Shown here: piece after piece, positions 8,566 to 16,406 of the stretch
How positions within the stretch are numbered: the stretch's first letter is position 1
Layout: each line of letters opens with the position of its first letter
Assembly: GCA_031552995.1 (NCBI GenBank)
Contig: JAVBMB010000099.1
Coordinates: 1-17,460, forward strand
Length of the DNA: 17,460 nucleotides
Source: JAVBMB01 sp031552995
Lineage (GTDB): Bacteria > Bacillota > Clostridia > Oscillospirales > Butyricicoccaceae
Direction: 5' to 3'
The notes under the pieces: generated by a model
Seen by the model: only the letters and a program-made list of their open reading frames with translations
Told to the model about the DNA's origin: nothing
The model's database searches: none
Position numbers and translations under genes: made by a program

Positions 8566-8766
8566 GTGGTAGTTACGACCGAAAGCCTTATTGGCGATGT
8601 GCTTGACACCGATGTCGGAACGGCAGAGTATTTCTTTGAAATAGGCATGCACTGCTTGGGATGCCCGTCGTCCCGCAACGAGAGCATCGCCGAGGCGTGC
8701 GCGGTACACGGCACTGATGCCGACGCTTTGGTGGACAAGCTCAACGCATATTTTCAGGGCAAATAA
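8566..8766 (+). CDS. DUF1858-type small protein
   Basis: A 66-residue protein with the DUF1858 pattern: ESLIGDVLDTDVGTAEYFFE, then GMHCLGCPSSRNESIAEACA, then a DADALVDKLNAYF helix. The two cysteines in the CxxC arrangement HCLGC can bind metal or be redox-active. This domain is often found alone or fused to hybrid-cluster or sulfur-related redox proteins; the actual role is not known. The GTG start is set by GGAGGTG 8 nt upstream. It is a single-gene transcription unit with its own promoter and terminator, suggesting high or independently controlled expression. Confidence 0.87.
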   Translation: MVVTTESLIGDVLDTDVGTAEYFFEIGMHCLGCPSSRNESIAEACAVHGTDADALVDKLNAYFQGK

Positions 8767-8773
8767 CAATGCG

Positions 8774-8805
8774 CGGCCCCGGCAAGCTGCCGGGGCCGTT
8801 TTTTT
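8774..8805 (+). terminator. Intrinsic terminator after the DUF1858 gene
   Basis: A perfect 11-bp GC-rich stem (8774-8784 with 8788-8798), a three-base loop AGC and seven Ts (8799-8805). It lies 8 nt after the stop codon. Confidence 0.93.
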
Positions 8806-8858
8806 CGTCCGGCGGGAGGCGAACGAGCCGCTGCCGAGTTTTTTTCGGAGGTGTTTGT

Positions 8859-9518
8859 GTGCATCTTACGCCCAGGCTTGCGCTGTGTGCCGATATGGCG
8901 TCGGGCGGCAAATATATCGCCGATATAGGCTGCGACCACGCCATGCTGCCGATTGCACTTGTCAGGCGCGGCGCGCTTCGCGCGCTGGCGTGCGATATCC
9001 GCCCGGGGCCGCTTGCGAGGGCAAAGCAGAGTATCGCGCGGGCGGAGCTTGGCAATGTTATCGATACGCGCCTGTGCGACGGGCTCGGCGGTGTTCTGCC
9101 CGGCGAATGCGATACGATAACGATTTGCGGCATGGGCGGAGAGACAATTGCCGGTATCCTTCGCGCCGCGCCCTGGACGGCATGCGGGCAGCACCTTATC
9201 GTAATGCAGCCGCAGAGCCGCGCTGAAGCGCTGCGTACCTTTTTGGCGGAAAGCGGATACGGCATCGAGGCTGAATCACTTGCGCGCGAAGGCAACAGGC
9301 TGTACTGCGCCATCGCGGCCCGCGGCGGCGGGGGCTATTGCGGCGATACGCGGCATTTCCTTTTTTCGCAGGCTATGACGCGCGACCCGCTGTTCCTCGA
9401 GTACATCGATATGCTTGTACGGCGCTATCGGCGCATCGCGCAAGGTCAGGCATATTCGGGAGGGGACGCGAAGGACGCGCTTGATATATTGCGCATGCTT
9501 GAGGGATACAGGCATTAG
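8859..9518 (+). CDS. trmK: tRNA (adenine(22)-N1)-methyltransferase, TrmK family
   Basis: An SAM-dependent class I methyltransferase that makes m1A22 in the D-arm of tRNA, a Gram-positive enzyme. The signature ADIGCDHAMLPIALV (Asp-Ile-Gly-x-Asp-His-x-x-Leu-Pro) is diagnostic for TrmK. Other motifs are ACDIRPGPLARA, the catalytic-region ICGMGGETI, and VMQPQSRAEALRTFL with ESLAREGNRLY. The GTG at 8859 is chosen because TCGGAGGTG ends 5-6 nt upstream and it gives 219 residues, normal for the family. The frame is open to 8769, but that stretch is the preceding terminator. In other Bacillota it commonly sits by rpoD/sigA, which is not the case in this window. Confidence 0.93.
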   Translation: MHLTPRLALCADMASGGKYIADIGCDHAMLPIALVRRGALRALACDIRPGPLARAKQSIARAELGNVIDTRLCDGLGGVLPGECDTITICGMGGETIAGILRAAPWTACGQHLIVMQPQSRAEALRTFLAESGYGIEAESLAREGNRLYCAIAARGGGGYCGDTRHFLFSQAMTRDPLFLEYIDMLVRRYRRIAQGQAYSGGDAKDALDILRMLEGYRH

Positions 9519-9619
9519 CTTTAAGAAAGTATGCCGGGGAACGATAAATATAACATGCGTTTCATTTATCTTATGGTATGCAAGCTTTTACTTATTTTAC
9601 GCATTGAGGAGGACTTACC

Positions 9620-11305
9620 TTGCCGCTTGACAGCCTTATGATACGCGGGCTCGTGTGTGAGCTGAACAACGAGCTTGCCCAGGCGCGCGTCGATAAAATC
9701 CACATGCCTGCGCGCGACTGCGTGGTACTCAGCATGCGCGGCGCGGTGCCGGTTAAGCTGCTTATCTCATGCGGGAATGACGCGCGTGTTCATCTTACAG
9801 ATACAAAGAGGGAGAATCCCGACACACCGCCTGTTTTTTGTATGCTTCTGCGCAAGCATCTCAGCGGCGGCAGAGTTCTGTCGGTCAGCCAGCCTAAAGC
9901 AGAGCGCATAATCACGCTGACGATATCATCGGCGACCGAGATGGGCGACATAACCGAAAAGAAGCTGATTTGCGAGCTTACCGGGCGCATGACAAACTTG
10001 ATTTTGATCGAGCAGGACGGGCATATACTCGCCTGCATGAAAAATATTGGCGCAGACGATTCGCCACGCCCTGTGCAGCCCGGCTTGCTGTACCGCCTGC
10101 CTCCCGCGCAGGGCAAGCCGTCGCTTGACGCTATGGGCGATGCCGAGCTTGCCGAGCTGTGCGCCGAGGCGGTGCGCAGCGGAGAGGCCGCCGAGTACAT
10201 CATAAAACGGGCTGTCGGCCTCTCCCCCGCTCTCCTGCGCGAGGCTGAGGCGCGTTTCAGGGGCGGCGAAGAGCTCAGCACAGTCATTAAGGGGCTTGTC
10301 GCATGCCGGCCGCTTCCGTTTATGGTCATCCGCGCGGGCGAATACGCCGATATTTCCCCTGTGGAGCTTACAACGGCCGAGTGCCGGCAGTGGCCGGGGT
10401 TTTCAGCGCTGCTCGATGATTTTTACCGCGGCAGGGCAAATGCGCAGGCGATAAAAAATGCGTGTGGAGCGATGGTAAAGACGATGCAGACGGCGAAAAA
10501 CCGTCTGGAGCGCAAGTTGGCCGGGCAGCGGCAGGAGCTTGCTCAGGCACGGGCGCGCGAGGAGCTTAAGGCGAAGGCGGACCTGATTACGGCGAACCTG
10601 CACGCCATAAAGCCTGGTGACGACGCCGTGACCGTGACCGATTACTTTGACCCGGAGCTGAGGCAGACCACCATATCGCTGGACGGCACACTGACGCCGC
10701 AACAGAACGCGCAGCGGCTGTATAAAAAATATGCGCGGATGAAAAACGCCGAGCAGGTGCTGGGCGAGCAGGTTGAGCTTGGCGAAAGCGAGCTGGGCTA
10801 CATCGAAAATGTTCTCTACTCAATAGCGCAGGCAAGCGATGCGCGTGAGATTGACGAGATTAAAAACGAGCTGGTTGCGGCACGGTATATAAAGGCTCAC
10901 GGCAAAACAAAGCCGAAGGCCCCGGCCTTTTCGCCGCGCAAGTACGTGCTTTGTGACGGCTTTACAGCCTACGTCGGCCGCAATAATGTAGAAAACGATT
11001 ACCTGACGCGTGAGTTTGCCGCCAAAAATGACCTGTGGCTTCATGCGCGAAATATTCCCGGCGCTCATGTAATTGTCGAGTGCGGCGGGCGAGAGCCGGA
11101 TGACGCGGTGATAGAGCAGGCGGCGGCGCTGGCGGCGTATTATTCGTCGGCAGCGCAGTCCGGCAGAGTTGCCGTTGACTGCACTCTGGCGCGTCACGTT
11201 AAAAAACCGTCCGGCGCGCGGCCGGGCATGGTGAACTATTTCAATTTCCGCACAATAAGCGCGCGCCCCACGCTGCCCGAAGCGCATGGCGGAGCACCAG
11301 AGTGA
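9620..11305 (+). CDS. rqcH: Rqc2/RqcH-type NFACT protein (fibronectin-binding FbpA homologue)
   Basis: RqcH binds stalled 50S-peptidyl-tRNA complexes and recruits tRNA-Ala to add C-terminal alanine tails that mark the chain for decay. Domains in order: NFACT-N (MPLDSLMIRGLVCELNNEL, DKIHMPARD, PPVFCMLLRKHLSGGRV and ELTGRMTNLILIEQDG), a middle helical/coiled-coil section (about 280-430, including RLERKLAGQRQELAQAR and the NAQRLYKKYARMKNAE motif), and NFACT-R (DGFTAYVGRNNVENDYLT, NDLWLHARNIPGAHVIVE, VKKPSGARPGMVNY). All 561 residues fit the family and nothing is missing. The TTG start is set by GAGGAGG 8 nt upstream. The roughly 100-nt gap before it holds only weak promoter-like hexamers. Confidence 0.95.
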   Translation: MPLDSLMIRGLVCELNNELAQARVDKIHMPARDCVVLSMRGAVPVKLLISCGNDARVHLTDTKRENPDTPPVFCMLLRKHLSGGRVLSVSQPKAERIITLTISSATEMGDITEKKLICELTGRMTNLILIEQDGHILACMKNIGADDSPRPVQPGLLYRLPPAQGKPSLDAMGDAELAELCAEAVRSGEAAEYIIKRAVGLSPALLREAEARFRGGEELSTVIKGLVACRPLPFMVIRAGEYADISPVELTTAECRQWPGFSALLDDFYRGRANAQAIKNACGAMVKTMQTAKNRLERKLAGQRQELAQARAREELKAKADLITANLHAIKPGDDAVTVTDYFDPELRQTTISLDGTLTPQQNAQRLYKKYARMKNAEQVLGEQVELGESELGYIENVLYSIAQASDAREIDEIKNELVAARYIKAHGKTKPKAPAFSPRKYVLCDGFTAYVGRNNVENDYLTREFAAKNDLWLHARNIPGAHVIVECGGREPDDAVIEQAAALAAYYSSAAQSGRVAVDCTLARHVKKPSGARPGMVNYFNFRTISARPTLPEAHGGAPE

Positions 11306-11320
11306 AAGGCAGTGCGCCTG

Positions 11321-11860
11321 ATGACTGACGGCATCATATTCAGGGCGCTTGGCAGAGATGACTGCGCATCCGGCCTGCTGGATTCTTTTGTGCGCTTTCA
11401 GCGTATAAACCGCTGCTGGCGGTGTGAAAACGGGGTATGGGCGCTGAAGGACGAGATATCTGAGGAGGACTGGAGCGCCGAGCGGAAAGCGGAGAAAACG
11501 CGGGAGCTTGCGCGCTGCGTCTCGCTCGGAGGGGCGGTGCTCGGCGCATATTGCGACGGCGCGCTAGTAGGCTTTGCTGTGCTTCCAAACAGGCTGTTTG
11601 GCGGGATGCGCTATATTCAGCTAAGCTCGTTTCACGTCTCGGCGGGGTTTCGCAGCCGCGGAATCGGCAAAAAGCTGTTTGCCATGTCGTGCGGCGAGGC
11701 GAGGCGTCTTCGTGCGCGCAGGCTGTATATTTCAGCCGCCCCGGCCGAAGAGACAGTGGCGTTTTATCTCTCCCTTGGCTGTCATGACGCCGGGGAAATC
11801 GATGCCGCGCTCTACGAAAGCGAGCCGCTTGACAGGCATCTTGAATACATTTTAAGGTGA
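11321..11860 (+). CDS. GNAT family N-acetyltransferase
   Basis: A putative acetyl-CoA-dependent acetyltransferase of 179 residues. The acetyl-CoA pyrophosphate-binding motif A is clear: SFHVSAGFRSRGIGKKLF, with the R-S-R-G-I-G loop, followed by helix CGEARRLRARRLYIS and motif B (ETVAFYLSLGCHDAGE). The N-terminal half (FQRINRCWRCENGVWALKDE, EEDWSAERKAEKTRE) is the variable acceptor-binding part. The ATG at 11321 is preferred with AAAGG about 11 nt upstream. An in-frame GTG at 11312 is possible but is almost on top of that site. It follows rqcH by 15 nt and probably shares its transcript. The substrate is unknown. Confidence 0.85.
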   Translation: MTDGIIFRALGRDDCASGLLDSFVRFQRINRCWRCENGVWALKDEISEEDWSAERKAEKTRELARCVSLGGAVLGAYCDGALVGFAVLPNRLFGGMRYIQLSSFHVSAGFRSRGIGKKLFAMSCGEARRLRARRLYISAAPAEETVAFYLSLGCHDAGEIDAALYESEPLDRHLEYILR

Positions 11861-11868
11861 AAAGCATA

Positions 11869-11899
11869 AGCCGCAAGGTAAAAACCCTGCGGCTTTGTT
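11869..11899 (+). terminator. Intrinsic terminator after the GNAT gene
   Basis: AGCCGCA (11869-11875) pairs with TGCGGCT (11888-11894), with an A/C mismatch and two further G-C pairs inside. TTTGTTTG follows. It sits 8 nt after the stop codon. Confidence 0.7.
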
Positions 11900-11958
11900 T
11901 GAGGCCGCGCCGGCCTGCGCTTCGGCGTGATATGCCGTATGCGGGGTGACTGCGCAAC

Positions 11959-12003
11959 AAAAAAACCACGAAGTGCCCCGCCGCGGCGGAACGCCTTCGT
12001 GGT
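11959..12003 (-). terminator. Intrinsic terminator for the minus-strand SLH transcript
   Basis: On the minus strand ACCACGAAG (12003-11995) pairs with CTTCGTGGT (11973-11965). The loop contains a GC-only 12-nt palindrome at 11978-11989, and seven Ts follow (11965-11959). It faces the terminator of the GNAT gene across the convergent intergenic space. Confidence 0.85.
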
Positions 12004-12057
12004 ATCGAACGCCATGGCCCGATAATTGAGACGGTTGCCTGCCGCCCGTTTTCTTGT

Positions 12058-12111
12058 GACAGCGCAAAAGGTATGAAGCCCGGCTGACCGGTAAACACCT
12101 TATGCGCTGTC
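12058..12111. other. Long imperfect hairpin element downstream of the SLH gene
   Basis: GACAGCGCA (12058-12066) pairs perfectly with TGCGCTGTC (12103-12111). After an A/A mismatch, AAGGT (12068-12072) pairs with ACCTT (12097-12101). CCGG (12080-12083) pairs with CCGG (12088-12091) around CTGA. It lies between the SLH stop and the SLH terminator, so on the minus strand it would be a structured 3' UTR, or part of a separate small RNA of about 120 nt ending at 11959. I could not match it to a riboswitch class. A small palindromic repeat element is an alternative. Confidence 0.5.
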
Positions 12112-12123
12112 TACAGTCCGCAG

Positions 12124-13449
12124 TTACTTTAAGAAATCGAACAGGCCGCCGGTTTTTTCACTTTCCTCAATATAGCAAACCATATGATACAGCATGTCTG
12201 CGGCATCCTGCCGTGTTACAGTCGCATTCGCGCGCACAGTGTTATCGGCAAACACCGGCATAATTTCCGCGGCTGTTGCGTTGATTACAGCCTGGGTCGC
12301 CCATGTCGGCACGTTGGCATTGTCGGCAAACAGCAGGCCGCGCCCGTCGTTGGCAAGGCCAAGAGCACGGTTGATTATGCTTGCGGCTTCGGCGCGGGTT
12401 ATACCGTCGTCGGCGCGGAACACACTGTTGCCGTCGTCAGATTTTTCGCCGAACACCAGCCCCGAGCTGACGGCCGCTACAACATACGGCTGCGCCCACA
12501 CAGGGATATCGGCATTGTCGGCAAGGCCGGTGCCGACAGACATCGTCGGAAGCGCCAGCTCGGTTATCGCGGCGACAAGTGTAACAAACTCGGCGCGGCT
12601 GACAGGTTTTGAGGGATAAAGGAAGTTTTCGGCCCCTATCGTCTCTCCTATCAGCACGCCGTGGTCACGCAGGTAAAGCGCGGCAAAGTGAGCCGGGCTG
12701 TTTTGCATATCGGTATACTGGAACACATCTTTCGACGGACGCTTGCGCACATCTATCTGCACAGTCGCGGCCGCCGAGACATTCCCGCGCGAATCAGTGG
12801 CGGTGTAGGTAAAGCTGTCGCTGCCGTTCTTGCCCTTCGACGGCGTATACAAAAATCCACTGTCGGCAACTTCAACCGTACCACGCTTTGGGCTTGAGGC
12901 GATTGTGAATGTGCACTCGTCTCCGTCCGCGTCTTTATACTTCAGCTCGGCGCACAGGCGCACATCTGTGTACGTCGAGAACTCGAGATCCAGCGCTACG
13001 GGCGCTGAGTTCTTTTTGTCGCTAAGGTTGATGGTCACTGTTGCCTCTTGTGAGGCGGCGCCGGACTTGGCGAACACCGGCAGGAACTTGAATGTCGTGC
13101 TGATATCGGCCGCCGCGTCATCGGGGACAAAGCACAGCGTGCCCAGCGCCGAAGCGCTCACGGCCTCGCCGCGCACAAGCTCCCGCCCGGCAAGGCGCAG
13201 TATTCCTCCGGTGGGCAGCGCCGAAATTACAATCGAGTCAAGCTTTTCTCCGCCGCTGACACGGGATGTGAAATCGCTTTCGCTGAACGTTATCAGCGAG
13301 CCTGTGCCCTGTGTTTTGGCAAAGGCTGAAACCGCCAGGGTCTCCGTCTTTTTGCCGAACAGCGCAAATGCCGGCGAAAACGCCGCCATGACGGTCATCA
13401 CGCTCAGCGTCACCGCGACAAGCACCGCCGCTTTTTTATTGCTCTTCAT
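12124..13449 (-). CDS. SLH-domain surface protein with a cadherin/Ig-like repeat
   Basis: A 441-residue exported protein. The signal peptide MKSNKKAAVLVAVTLSVMTV and following residues end near AFSPAFA (residue 29). After a beta-rich N-terminal region, a bacterial Ig/cadherin-like module runs at about 150-245 (NSAPVALDLEFST, then DADGDECTFTIASSPKRGTV, GSDSFTYTATDSRGNVS). Three S-layer homology repeats fill the C-terminus (VSRAEFVTLVAAI, ITRAEAASIINRAL and VTRQDAADMLYHMV mark them), which normally anchor a protein to pyruvylated secondary cell-wall polymer. The start is set by AGGAGGAG just upstream of the ATG at 13449. The frame is open to 13581, but that stretch has no ribosome site or signal logic. 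It is divergent from guaA. Confidence 0.9.
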   Translation of the reverse strand: MKSNKKAAVLVAVTLSVMTVMAAFSPAFALFGKKTETLAVSAFAKTQGTGSLITFSESDFTSRVSGGEKLDSIVISALPTGGILRLAGRELVRGEAVSASALGTLCFVPDDAAADISTTFKFLPVFAKSGAASQEATVTINLSDKKNSAPVALDLEFSTYTDVRLCAELKYKDADGDECTFTIASSPKRGTVEVADSGFLYTPSKGKNGSDSFTYTATDSRGNVSAAATVQIDVRKRPSKDVFQYTDMQNSPAHFAALYLRDHGVLIGETIGAENFLYPSKPVSRAEFVTLVAAITELALPTMSVGTGLADNADIPVWAQPYVVAAVSSGLVFGEKSDDGNSVFRADDGITRAEAASIINRALGLANDGRGLLFADNANVPTWATQAVINATAAEIMPVFADNTVRANATVTRQDAADMLYHMVCYIEESEKTGGLFDFLK

Positions 13450-13599
13450 AGGGATACTCCTCCTGATCACAAACTTTAATGTTAGGTATGGATAGTTTTT
13501 CATAAAAGACGGGTGATTATTCCAAACAAAAATAGTTGCTATTTTTTGACGTTTATGTAAAAATATAAAGGTAAGAAACATTTTAGTCGGAGGTGTCTG

Positions 13600-15135
13600 A
13601 TGGAGGCAAAAGACCGTGTGTTAGTCGTGGATTTCGGCGGGCAGTACAGCCTGCTTATCGCCCGTCGTGTCCGCGAATGCGGCGTGTACTGCGAAATAGC
13701 GCCATATGGCAAGCTTATGGAGAAAATAAAGGAGTACAAGCCTGGCGCGCTGATATTTTCGGGCGGGCCGGCGACGGTTTTTGAGCCCGGGGCGCCGATG
13801 ATAGACCGGCAGGTCTTTGAGATTGGTCTGCCGATTTTAGGCATATGCTACGGGCAGCAGCTTATCGCGCATCTGCTTGGCGGGGTGTGTACAAACCCCG
13901 GAACAAGGGAATACGGCAAGGTTGAGGTTACGCACAGCGGCAACAGCATGCTGTTTGGCGGCGTGCCGCGCAGCTCGGTATGCTGGATGAGCCACGGTGT
14001 CGAAGTCGACAAGCTTCCGGAGGGATTTGTTTCGACAGCGAAAACCTGCGACTGCGATGTTGCCGCGATGGAAAACGCCGAGAAAAAGATATACGGCGTG
14101 CAGTTCCACCCCGAGGTGATGCACACCGTAAACGGCAACGAAATATTGCGCAATTTTCTGTTTAACATATCCGGCATGAGTGATTCGTGGCAGATGGGTG
14201 AGTATTCCAAGCTGGCCATCGACGAGCTGAAAGAAAAAATCGGATGCGGAAAGGTGCTTTTGGCGCTTTCCGGCGGGGTGGACAGCACTGTTGCCGCCGC
14301 GCTTCTCAGCCGGGCTGTAGGCAGCCAGCTGACGTGCGTGTTCGTCGACACCGGCCTTATGCGCAAGAACGAGGGCGATGAGGTCGAAAAGGCTATGAAG
14401 GTGTTTTCCGCCAGGTTTATCAGGGTGGATGCGCGCGAGCGCTTCCTTACGCGCCTGTCCGGGGTGACCGATCCGGAAACAAAACGCAAAATAATCGGTG
14501 AGGAGTTCATCCGTGTATTCGAGGAGGAGGCCAGAAAAATCGGCAAGGTCGATTTCCTGGCACAGGGCACGATATACCCTGACGTCGTCGAGAGCGGCGT
14601 CGGCGACGCCGCTGTTATAAAGAGCCATCACAATGTCGGCGGGCTGCCGGACCATGTGGATTTTAAAGAGATTGTCGAGCCGCTGCGCGCGCTGTTTAAG
14701 GACGAGGTCCGTCAGCTGGGTATCGAGCTTGGGTTGCCGGAGGCGCTTGTCTGGCGTCAGCCCTTCCCCGGCCCCGGCCTTGGCATCAGGGTTATCGGAG
14801 AGGTTACCGAGCCGAAGCTGGCTATTTTGCGCGAAGCTGATGCGATATTCCGGGAGGAGATCGCGGCGGCCGGGCTGGACAGGTGCATAAATCAATACTT
14901 CGCGGTGCTGACGAATGTGCGCAGCGTCGGAGTGATGGGTGATGAGCGCACATATGACTATACGCTGGCACTGCGCGGTGTCGAGACGGTCGACTTTATG
15001 ACGGCGCAGTGGGCGAGGATCCCGTATGAGGTGCTTGAGAAGGCGTCGAACAGGATAGTGAACGAGGTCGGCCATATAAACAGGATATGCTACGATATCA
15101 CAAGCAAACCCCCGGCCACAATCGAGTGGGAGTAG
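13600..15135 (+). CDS. guaA: GMP synthase (glutamine-hydrolysing)
   Basis: GuaA aminates XMP to GMP using glutamine and ATP. The class I amidotransferase domain has C83 in GICYGQQLIAHLLGG and H170/E172 in GVQFHPEV. The ATP-pyrophosphatase P-loop is LALSGGVDST (about 221-230). The C-terminal dimerisation domain carries GIRVIGEV, GVMGDERTYDY and the universal ending GHINRICYDITSKPPATIEWE. All 511 residues are present, so the downstream insertion did not damage the gene. GTCGGAGGT precedes the ATG. The leader (13500-13599) shows TTGACG and TATAAA hexamers at poor spacing and no purine riboswitch. The 3' end of guaA is a known integration site for genomic islands. Confidence 0.98.
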   Translation: MEAKDRVLVVDFGGQYSLLIARRVRECGVYCEIAPYGKLMEKIKEYKPGALIFSGGPATVFEPGAPMIDRQVFEIGLPILGICYGQQLIAHLLGGVCTNPGTREYGKVEVTHSGNSMLFGGVPRSSVCWMSHGVEVDKLPEGFVSTAKTCDCDVAAMENAEKKIYGVQFHPEVMHTVNGNEILRNFLFNISGMSDSWQMGEYSKLAIDELKEKIGCGKVLLALSGGVDSTVAAALLSRAVGSQLTCVFVDTGLMRKNEGDEVEKAMKVFSARFIRVDARERFLTRLSGVTDPETKRKIIGEEFIRVFEEEARKIGKVDFLAQGTIYPDVVESGVGDAAVIKSHHNVGGLPDHVDFKEIVEPLRALFKDEVRQLGIELGLPEALVWRQPFPGPGLGIRVIGEVTEPKLAILREADAIFREEIAAAGLDRCINQYFAVLTNVRSVGVMGDERTYDYTLALRGVETVDFMTAQWARIPYEVLEKASNRIVNEVGHINRICYDITSKPPATIEWE

Positions 15136-15145
15136 GAACTGCCGG

Positions 15146-15187
15146 CCCGGAACCCTTGATATATCAAGGGTTCCGGGGTTTTTACTT
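15146..15187. terminator. Perfect 32-nt palindrome terminator after guaA
   Basis: Bases 15146-15161 and 15162-15177 form a perfect 16-bp inverted repeat without spacer (CCCGGAACCCTTGATA and its complement). TTTTTACTTTTTT follows from about 15179. It begins 10 nt after the guaA stop and also faces the 3' end of the minus-strand integrase, though it lacks a T-run on that side. Confidence 0.88.
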
Positions 15188-15192
15188 TTTTC

Positions 15193-15214
15193 ATTGCACA
15201 TTTATTGCACATTT
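15193..15214. repeat. Tandem direct repeat ATTGCACATTT x2, candidate integrase site
   Basis: Two exact, adjacent 11-bp copies (15193-15203 and 15204-15214) lie between the guaA terminator and the integrase reading frame. The second copy encodes the last integrase codons, and the stop codon falls on the junction of the copies. Short direct repeats beside an int gene are often recombinase arm-binding sites or part of the attachment site. That role is inferred from position. Confidence 0.5.
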
Positions 15215-16395
15215 TGTTTAAACGCTGCTGTGAATTGATTCTTTGTTGGAGAGCTAAGTTTGTCCTCATTAGCTTTAATATTGAGAACACCTTTCAGCTT
15301 GCTTGCCACCTCAAAGTTCGTGTTAGGGTAAAGATGTCCATAAGTCCCCAGCGTTGTTTCAATGTCCTCGTGCCCCAAACGATCTCTGATGATGAGAGGA
15401 TTTTCGCCCAATCGTATCAGCAGGGAAGCATGCGAGTGACGAAGATCGTGAATCCTGATGCGGTGAACTTCAGCTGCTTTTGCATAGCGTGTGATGGCGT
15501 GGGCAAGAGTATGCTTTTGGGTTGGTGCTCCGTTATACGAAAGTACGAATTTCGTATTGCGGAGCACTTTTTCTTGTTTGATCTGCCATTCTTTCATCAA
15601 GGAAATCGTATCGGGGTCAAGTACAATCTGTCTGGCGCTTGCCTTTGTCTTGGGGTCAGAGAATTTGTACTCTTTTTGACTTTTATATAGCAGCGTTTTT
15701 GTTATGCTGACCACTCCGGTTTCCAGATCAATATCTTTCCATTGGAGCGCGGTAGCCTCACCGACCCTCATTCCCGTCATAAACAGAAGCCAGAGGGCTA
15801 CATAAAGAAAGAATTGATAGTAATCATCTGTGTCGATGAGTGAAATGATTTTTTCAAATTCTTCCTTTGTCCAAAAATCAATTTTGACCTTCTGCTTTTT
15901 GACATTGCCAATTATTTTCGATGGATTGCTTTTCGCAAGATGCAAGACGACTGCCCTATCCATTGCTATTGAAAAAATACCTTGCACAAGACGGACATAT
16001 GAGGGCGATTGCGTTTTGGATAGCTTCAGTTGCCATTGCTGCACATGGATTGGTTCAATACTGGTTATAGGCATTTTGCTAAAAAACTTGAAGTTTTTGT
16101 TTATAGTAGATCTTCGCGAATCATAGGTCTGTTCTTTAACCTGCGACTTATACCATGGCAAAAAGATTTGATCTATGTACTCGCCGAATCGCAAGGATTC
16201 CTTCTCAGGTTCCTGTTCTTTCTCAGGAAACTCGTCTTTACTTATATTGAGCTTACAGTATTCGTCGCGTGCTTCTTTTTTTGTCTTGAACCCACTGCAG
16301 TATTTTTGTTTGCGTTTGCCGCAAGAATCAATCCCCATATGGATTCGGAAATAATATGTACCGTTCTCTGCTTTTTTGATAGGATCATTTGACAT
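15202..16395 (-). CDS. Tyrosine recombinase (site-specific integrase) of a mobile element
   Basis: A 397-residue phage/ICE-type integrase. The N-terminal arm-binding domain (KKAENGTYYFRIHMGID, CSGFKTKKEARDEY) is followed by a SAM-like core-binding domain (about 70-165) and the catalytic domain. Catalytic residues: R210 (TGMRVGEA), K249 or K251, H316 and R319 (HDLRHSHASL), H342 (LGHEDIETT) and nucleophile Y352 (GTYGHLYP). It is complete and apparently functional. The ATG follows GAGGTGAC, which overlaps the stop of the DUF3173 gene, so the two genes are coupled. Base composition is distinctly A+T-richer than guaA. It lies directly after guaA, its probable target. Confidence 0.95.
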   Translation of the reverse strand: MSNDPIKKAENGTYYFRIHMGIDSCGKRKQKYCSGFKTKKEARDEYCKLNISKDEFPEKEQEPEKESLRFGEYIDQIFLPWYKSQVKEQTYDSRRSTINKNFKFFSKMPITSIEPIHVQQWQLKLSKTQSPSYVRLVQGIFSIAMDRAVVLHLAKSNPSKIIGNVKKQKVKIDFWTKEEFEKIISLIDTDDYYQFFLYVALWLLFMTGMRVGEATALQWKDIDLETGVVSITKTLLYKSQKEYKFSDPKTKASARQIVLDPDTISLMKEWQIKQEKVLRNTKFVLSYNGAPTQKHTLAHAITRYAKAAEVHRIRIHDLRHSHASLLIRLGENPLIIRDRLGHEDIETTLGTYGHLYPNTNFEVASKLKGVLNIKANEDKLSSPTKNQFTAAFKQNVQ

Positions 16396-16406
16396 AATGT
16401 GTCACC

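Noticed and set aside
8769..8858. N-terminal extension of trmK
   Set aside because: These codons are the terminator of the preceding gene; GTG at 8859 has a proper ribosome site.
13450..13581. 44-residue extension of the SLH protein
   Set aside because: The signal peptide starts at the methionine at 13449, directly after AGGAGGAG; the extra stretch is intergenic, A+T-rich sequence.
13500..13599. Possible purine riboswitch ahead of guaA
   Set aside because: The leader is short and A+T-rich, and no guanine-riboswitch core or three-helix arrangement can be drawn.
13837..15201. A 454-codon open frame on the minus strand opposite guaA
   Set aside because: It is the shadow of a G+C-rich conserved gene; guaA motifs occupy the other strand throughout and the product lacks any domain pattern.
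15090..15290. 66-codon minus-strand frame spanning the guaA end and the repeats
   Set aside because: It reads antisense through the guaA end and the terminator palindrome and has no ribosome site.
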